Assembly (NCBI GenBank): GCA_017860635.1
Contig: JAGDMK010000039.1
Coordinates: 1 to 38,820, forward strand
DNA: 38,820 nt
From: Bacteroidota bacterium
GTDB lineage: Bacteria; Bacteroidota; Ignavibacteria; UBA10030; UBA6906
Direction: 5' to 3'
Shown here: one piece after another, positions 34,898 through 38,820 of the stretch
Numbering within the stretch: the stretch's first letter is position 1
Layout: each line of letters starts with the position of its first letter
Program-made: the position numbers and the translations under genes
Notes under the pieces: model-generated
What the model was told of the DNA's origin: nothing
Database searches by the model: none
The model's input: only the letters and a program-made list of their open reading frames with translations

Positions 34898-36168
34898 TCG
34901 GCAAAGGATCACCCGACCGGTTCCTGACCGAAGATGAGGTGCGTTCCGTTCTTTCGGACGCATTTGCGCAGCAGCGTTTCTCCGGAAAACGCGTGCTCGC
35001 CATCATTCCTGATGGCACGCGCAGTGCACCCATGGACATCATGTTCCGTCAGGTGACGCAACTCCTGACGCCGCAGGTTCGCAAGCTGGACTATCTGATC
35101 GCGCTCGGCACACACCCGCCCATGAGCGAGGAGGCTATTGACCAGCGCCTCGGGCTTGCCCCGGGCGAGCGCGCCGAAACGTACTCTCACGTCAGGATTT
35201 TCAACCACCACTGGAAGGATCCACGCCAGCTCCGCGAGATCGGCACGATCGGAGAGGATGAAGTGGCAAAGCTGTCGGGCGGACTGATGCGCGAGACCGT
35301 ACGGGTCACGGTCAATGCTCTGGTCTTCGACTACGATGTGCTTATGATCATCGGACCAACATTCCCGCATGAAGTTGTCGGATTCTCCGGCGGGAACAAG
35401 TATCTCTTTCCGGGCATCTCCGGGCAGGAAATCATTGACATGTTTCACTGGCTTGGCGCGATGATCACGAGCCCGGTGATTATCGGGACGAAGTACACGC
35501 CAGTCCGGAAGGTCGTGGATGCGGCGGCCGCACTGCTCCCTATGGAACGGTACTGTGTGAGCCTGGTGGTGAAAGGGCATGACCTCGCAGGGCTGTATTG
35601 CGGAACGCCTGAAGAGGCATGGGCAGGGGCAGCCGGTCTGTCAGACAAGATCCATATCGTCTACAAGGACCATCCGTACACGCGCGTGCTCTCGTGCGCG
35701 CCTCCCATGTACGACGATCTCTGGGTGGGGGCCAAGTGCACGTACAAGCTGGAGCCGGTCGTTGCGCCGGGAGGAGAGGTGGTTATCCACGCCCCGCACA
35801 TCACCGAGATCTCTGTCACCCATGGGAAGCTCATTGAGGAGATCGGGTACCACGTGCGGGATTACTTCGTGAAGCAGATGGACCGGTTCCGTCACGTTCC
35901 GCGGGGTGTCGTCGCGCACTCAACGCACGTCAAGGGTGTTGGCACGTTTGAGAATGGGGTCGAGACACCGCGGATCACGGTCACATTGGCCACCGGCATA
36001 CCGGAGTCAGTATGCCGGAAAGTGAACCTCGGATACTGCGATCCGCGCAGCATTCGCCCCGAAGAGTGGCAGGGGCGGGAACATGAGGGGGTGCTCTACG
36101 TGCCCCAGGCCGGAGAAATCCTCTACCGGTTGAAGGACGATCCCTTCGCGTCCGCGGCATCCCGGTAA
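34894..36168 (+). CDS. LarA-superfamily (DUF2088) nickel-pincer-type racemase/epimerase
   Basis: Homologue of lactate racemase LarA, whose superfamily inverts C2 of alpha-hydroxy acids with a nickel-pincer nucleotide bound to a lysine. The 424-residue product aligns by eye with LarA: IIPDGTRSAP (Asp40, Arg43), IALGTHPP (His74), PTFPHEVVGFSGGNKYLFPG (His159 and the cofactor-linking Lys169), IIDMFHWLG (His185) and LWVGAKCTYK (Lys281). So all main active-site positions remain, while substrate-side residues differ (for example THPP in place of FHRP). The start at ATG 34894 has GGAGGG upstream and overlaps pdxB (ATGA). LarB, LarC and LarE, needed to make the cofactor, are not in the window. In this sugar-acid cluster a C2 epimerase of an aldonate is more likely than lactate racemase. 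Confidence 0.82.
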   Translation: MIGKGSPDRFLTEDEVRSVLSDAFAQQRFSGKRVLAIIPDGTRSAPMDIMFRQVTQLLTPQVRKLDYLIALGTHPPMSEEAIDQRLGLAPGERAETYSHVRIFNHHWKDPRQLREIGTIGEDEVAKLSGGLMRETVRVTVNALVFDYDVLMIIGPTFPHEVVGFSGGNKYLFPGISGQEIIDMFHWLGAMITSPVIIGTKYTPVRKVVDAAAALLPMERYCVSLVVKGHDLAGLYCGTPEEAWAGAAGLSDKIHIVYKDHPYTRVLSCAPPMYDDLWVGAKCTYKLEPVVAPGGEVVIHAPHITEISVTHGKLIEEIGYHVRDYFVKQMDRFRHVPRGVVAHSTHVKGVGTFENGVETPRITVTLATGIPESVCRKVNLGYCDPRSIRPEEWQGREHEGVLYVPQAGEILYRLKDDPFASAASR

Positions 36169-36363
36169 TCGCCGGATCGAACTTCGGCGAAGTATGTATC
36201 GCGTTGTTCTGGCGTCACACGATCGGCCATCAGTTCGTTTCTGGGAACTTCTGATGACCGCACGCTGGCTGTTCTGCGGCGTGTGCCTTGAAAGCTCTGG
36301 CCGTCAACCGGAAGACGGGTCGTGAGTTCCCATCACCTCGCGATCCGGCTTAGCCCAACTTCT

Positions 36364-37506
36364 CTACTTCACCTCCAGGTAGTCCTTGTCCGGAAGTTTC
36401 GGGAAGGATGCGTGGGGTTCCTTCTGATACCAGAAGGACACCGATGCGATGTCGTCCTGAAGCGGAAGGTACCGTCCGCCCGACCTCCAGCCCAGCGCCT
36501 GAATCGTCACCCTGAGGTCTTTTTCGAACCGGATGGGATCCATCACATGCCAGCGGTAGAGGCCGAACCGCTGTTGTGACTGATACACGCCGTCCGGCCG
36601 GATGACCTGCGGAAGGCCCGAGTACGGTGTCGTGAATTCCTGGTATTGCTTCGTCTTCTGGTTTTCGAAGTTATACGATCCGCAGAAGTAGTCTTCAGTG
36701 CCCGTGCCGCAGATCGTGGGGTAGTCCGTGTCACCGTCCATGTAGAATTTGATCTCGCCTTCGCCCCACCATCCCGTGCTATTGACGCCCCAGGCCATAT
36801 AGGTGCCGACGTAGTGTCCCCATCCTTTCACGCCATCGAGCAGTGTGTACACCGACTTGTCGGGGGTAGGATTTGTACGCCGGAACTGCGCATGGAAGTA
36901 TGCGGCATCCTCGGGGACATCCGTTAGCGTGTAGTCTACCTGATAGAAGAGGGTCATCTCGTCATCGGCGATATTCTCCACCGTAATCCGGGCGCTCTTG
37001 CGGAAGGGCATCTCCCAGTAGCAGTTGAAAGCGCTGCCCGGATTGACGCATATCGCGAGGGACGAAATCTGGGCATACTGGCCCCAGCCGCATGCAAAGA
37101 AATCTCCGACTGGTACTTCCACAGAGGGTGTCGTCTCGTCGTCCCAGTAGATGCGGAGGATCGTGAACCGCCATTGTCCGGTCGGTGTCATCCAGATGTG
37201 CTGGATTGCGCCCTCGCCGCGGATCTCGGCAACGGTAAAGATCTCCTTGGGTTTGATTCTCACTGCCGGTGAGATCTTCCATCCCTGTCCGAGGTCGCGC
37301 GCGGCCTGTGCTCCCAGCCCCTCGGTGGCCATCCCGCCCTTCCCCTTTTCGCCTTTGAAATTTTCTGCGCTGATGGAGCGCGACTTTGCATGTGAGAGCC
37401 GGGAGAGGGTGCCCATATTCATCCCGAGGCCATTGAACGATTGTTGTGCGTTCATACTGTCTCCTGTGAAAATCAGGATCACGAGAACCACGACGAAACG
37501 AAGCAT
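36364..37506 (-). CDS. exported GH172-family (DUF2961) glycosidase
   Basis: Glycoside hydrolase of family GH172 (formerly DUF2961), members of which act on alpha-D-fructofuranose or D-arabinofuranose linkages. The 380-residue product has a signal peptide (LRFVVVLVILIFTG, cleavage near MNAQ/Q). The family core is clear: GEGAIQHIWMTPTGQWRF, VPVGDFFACGWG, STGWWGEGEIKFYMDGDTDY and CGTGTEDYFCGSYNF. By family analogy Glu249 or Glu251 and Glu271 are the catalytic pair. The ribosome site AGGGAGA precedes ATG 37506. It lies 11 bp after the sugar-binding protein gene on the same strand, so both form an operon, and converges on the LarA-like gene; 36169-36363 between them shows no gene or clear terminator. 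Confidence 0.88.
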   Translation of the reverse strand: MLRFVVVLVILIFTGDSMNAQQSFNGLGMNMGTLSRLSHAKSRSISAENFKGEKGKGGMATEGLGAQAARDLGQGWKISPAVRIKPKEIFTVAEIRGEGAIQHIWMTPTGQWRFTILRIYWDDETTPSVEVPVGDFFACGWGQYAQISSLAICVNPGSAFNCYWEMPFRKSARITVENIADDEMTLFYQVDYTLTDVPEDAAYFHAQFRRTNPTPDKSVYTLLDGVKGWGHYVGTYMAWGVNSTGWWGEGEIKFYMDGDTDYPTICGTGTEDYFCGSYNFENQKTKQYQEFTTPYSGLPQVIRPDGVYQSQQRFGLYRWHVMDPIRFEKDLRVTIQALGWRSGGRYLPLQDDIASVSFWYQKEPHASFPKLPDKDYLEVK

Positions 37507-37517
37507 ATGGATCTCCC

Positions 37518-38471
37518 TTAGTTAGACAGCCATTCACCGCCTTTGTCGATGTTCTCGCGCGTGAACACGCGGGAGGAAAGCGTGATTTCTTTGGGAACCT
37601 TTTTCCCAGCAAGGATGGAGAGTGCAGCCTCGATTGCTTCTTTCCCGCCGGTGGGATACTCGAACGATGCGGCCAGGACACCCTGTTTCACGTACATCTG
37701 TCCTTCGTGTGGAAGGGCATCGATGCCGACGAAGATTGTGTTCTTCTCGCGTCCGGCCGCCTTGGCGGCAAGATAGGCGCCGTGTGCGCCGGGATCGTTG
37801 TGGGCGTACACCAGATCGATTTTCGGGAAGCGTGCGAGGGCGGACTCCATCTCCTTGCGCGCATTCGGTTCGAGCCACTTCATGTCTGCCTCGAAGATCA
37901 CTTCGAGCGACGATCCTTTGATCCCCTCCCGGAACCCTGCGTTCCTATCCTGCCCCGGAGTCGACGTCATCAGACCTTTCAGCTCCACGATTTTGCCCTT
38001 GCCACCCAGAGTCTTTACGATCCATTTCCCGGCCGCTTTGCCGATACGCCGGTTGTCGGCTCCAACGAAGCACGTATAGTCGTTGCCGAGGATGCGGCGG
38101 TCGAGCACGATCACAGGGATTCCTTTCTTGAATGCCGCGCTCACGGGCTTGGTCAGCGGCGCGGCCTCCTTGGGGGAGATCAGGATGACGTTCACGCCGG
38201 CGCGCACAAACTCCTCGATGTGAGCAACCTGGCGGAGGTTATCGTTCTGTGCATCCTTGAAGACGACGCGGATTTCCGGGTGGCTCTCGGCTGCTTTGCG
38301 GATGTCTGCATTCATCTGCACGCGCCAGGGTTCACCCAGATTGCACTGGCTCATCCCAATGGTCCAGCGCGGGTTTTGTGCTGCGGCCGGACTGAGAATG
38401 CCAGCCACAACAAAGAGGATACAGACGGCCGGGAATATGCCGTGGAGGAAGCGATGGATAGGCTGACTCAT
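37518..38471 (-). CDS. sugar ABC transporter substrate-binding protein (RbsB-like)
   Basis: Periplasmic sugar-binding protein of the ribose/galactose type (Peripla_BP_4). From ATG 38471 (GGAG about 9 bases upstream) it has 317 residues with a signal peptide (FPAVCILFVVAGILSPAAAQ). An upstream in-frame start at 38498 would add nine residues before the signal and lacks a ribosome site. Typical motifs follow: IGMSQCNLGEPWRVQMNADI, VILISPKEAAPLTKPVSAAF, KGIPVIVLDRRI, FVGADNRRIGKAAGKWIV, LKGLMTSTPGQDRNAGFREG and YAHNDPGAHGAYLAAKAAG. No permease or ATPase gene is inside the window; the operon holds only this gene and the GH172 gene. The sugar is not known, but the neighbour suggests a furanoside product. 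The 49-bp repeat array begins 75 bp upstream. Confidence 0.92.
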   Translation of the reverse strand: MSQPIHRFLHGIFPAVCILFVVAGILSPAAAQNPRWTIGMSQCNLGEPWRVQMNADIRKAAESHPEIRVVFKDAQNDNLRQVAHIEEFVRAGVNVILISPKEAAPLTKPVSAAFKKGIPVIVLDRRILGNDYTCFVGADNRRIGKAAGKWIVKTLGGKGKIVELKGLMTSTPGQDRNAGFREGIKGSSLEVIFEADMKWLEPNARKEMESALARFPKIDLVYAHNDPGAHGAYLAAKAAGREKNTIFVGIDALPHEGQMYVKQGVLAASFEYPTGGKEAIEAALSILAGKKVPKEITLSSRVFTRENIDKGGEWLSN

Positions 38472-38546
38472 ATGATGCTCCGTGTACTGATCGCACATGG
38501 TGTATCTTCACTCTGCAATATCACCGACACGTGCACGTTAGTGCGT

Positions 38547-38820
38547 GACTGCATCGGACAGATCGAAAGTCACGCGCACGTGCAAGTCACCGCCGGACTG
38601 CATCGGACAGATCGAAAGTCACGCGCACGTGCAAGTCACCGCTGGACTGCATCGGACAGATCGAAAGTCACGCGCACGTGCAAGTCACCGCCGGACTGCA
38701 TCGGACAGATCGAAAGTCACCCGCACGTGCAAGTCACCGCCGGACTGCATCGGACAGATCGAAAGTCACGCGCACGTGCAAGTCACCGCCGGACTGCATC
38801 GGACAGATCGAAAGTCACCC
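38547..38820. repeat. 49-bp tandem repeat array, continuing past the window end
   Basis: Units begin with GACTGCATCGGACAG at 38547, 38596, 38645, 38694, 38743 and 38792, all exactly 49 bp apart; the sixth is cut by the window end after 29 bases. Each contains GCACGTGC (an 8-bp palindrome) and CAAGTCACCGCCG. Differences are single bases: GCTG for GCCG at 38641-38644 and ACCCG for ACGCG in the fourth and sixth copies. A shortened, decayed copy (GTGCACGTTAGTGCGT) precedes the array. There is no conserved-repeat/variable-spacer pattern, so this is a minisatellite and not CRISPR. It lies upstream of the minus-strand sugar-binding protein gene; 38499-38546 holds no other feature. Confidence 0.95.

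Noticed and set aside
34894-36168. Naming the LarA homologue as lactate racemase
   Set aside because: Active-site residues for the cofactor match, but the substrate-side motif differs and the context is sugar-acid metabolism, so only the superfamily is claimed.
38547-38820. CRISPR array
   Set aside because: All 49 bases of each unit are conserved and no variable spacers exist; no cas gene is near.

Overview
The window reads as a chromosomal segment of an uncultured, fairly GC-rich bacterium of the Bacteroidota/Ignavibacteriota (FCB) group. Evidence: a secreted M1 peptidase ending in a type IX-style tail (LEQNYPNPFN...), a DUF4783 protein, PorV/TraF-like outer-membrane barrels, lipoproteins with fibronectin folds, and a tRNA without an encoded CCA. 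I cannot place it below phylum level from sequence alone. Four promoters share a TTGNNT-N17-TAnnTT pattern, and two genes appear to have very short leaders.

Layout. 1-640: 3' end of glgB. 721-783: three 21-bp repeats. 846-2306 (-): DacB-type carboxypeptidase. 2443-6927: secA, a PII protein gene and era. 7065-8582 (-): outer-membrane barrel. 8735-11666: EamA transporter and a secreted M1 metallopeptidase. 11677-11929: a 17-bp tandem array. 11980-14984: uvrC, an unrecognised protein and a small DUF4177-like protein. 15074-18086: tRNA-Val(CAC), a PyrR-type leader, then pyrR-pyrB-pyrC, with pyrC broken by a one-base frameshift. 18246-24234: FnIII lipoprotein, DUF4783 protein, a very large membrane sensor kinase (also frameshifted) and pgeF. 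24293-28125: glmS, a FabL-like enoyl-ACP reductase and an acyl-CoA dehydrogenase. 28122-28576: a GntR regulator remnant without its DNA-binding domain.

28655-36168 is a hexuronate cluster: ExuT-type transporter, glucuronate isomerase (uxaC), SDR-type mannonate oxidoreductase, 6-phosphogluconate dehydrogenase, a PdxB-type 2-hydroxyacid dehydrogenase and a LarA-superfamily protein that keeps the residues of the nickel-pincer site. The KDG branch genes (uxuA, kdgK, eda) are not here. D-mannonate and D-gluconate are C2 epimers and gnd lies in the cluster, so I propose a route glucuronate > fructuronate > mannonate > (LarA-like 2-epimerase) gluconate > 6-phosphogluconate > ribulose-5-phosphate. 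This is the most interesting hypothesis in the window and it is inference, not proof.

36364-38471 (-): a sugar-binding lipid-transport-type periplasmic protein gene followed by a GH172 (DUF2961) glycosidase gene, i.e. a small sugar uptake/degradation operon. 38547-38820: a 49-bp tandem repeat running off the window end.

Three single-base disruptions (pyrC, the sensor kinase, the gntR remnant) lie at or next to short G/C runs. That pattern fits consensus errors as well as true decay, so the broken genes need read-level confirmation.
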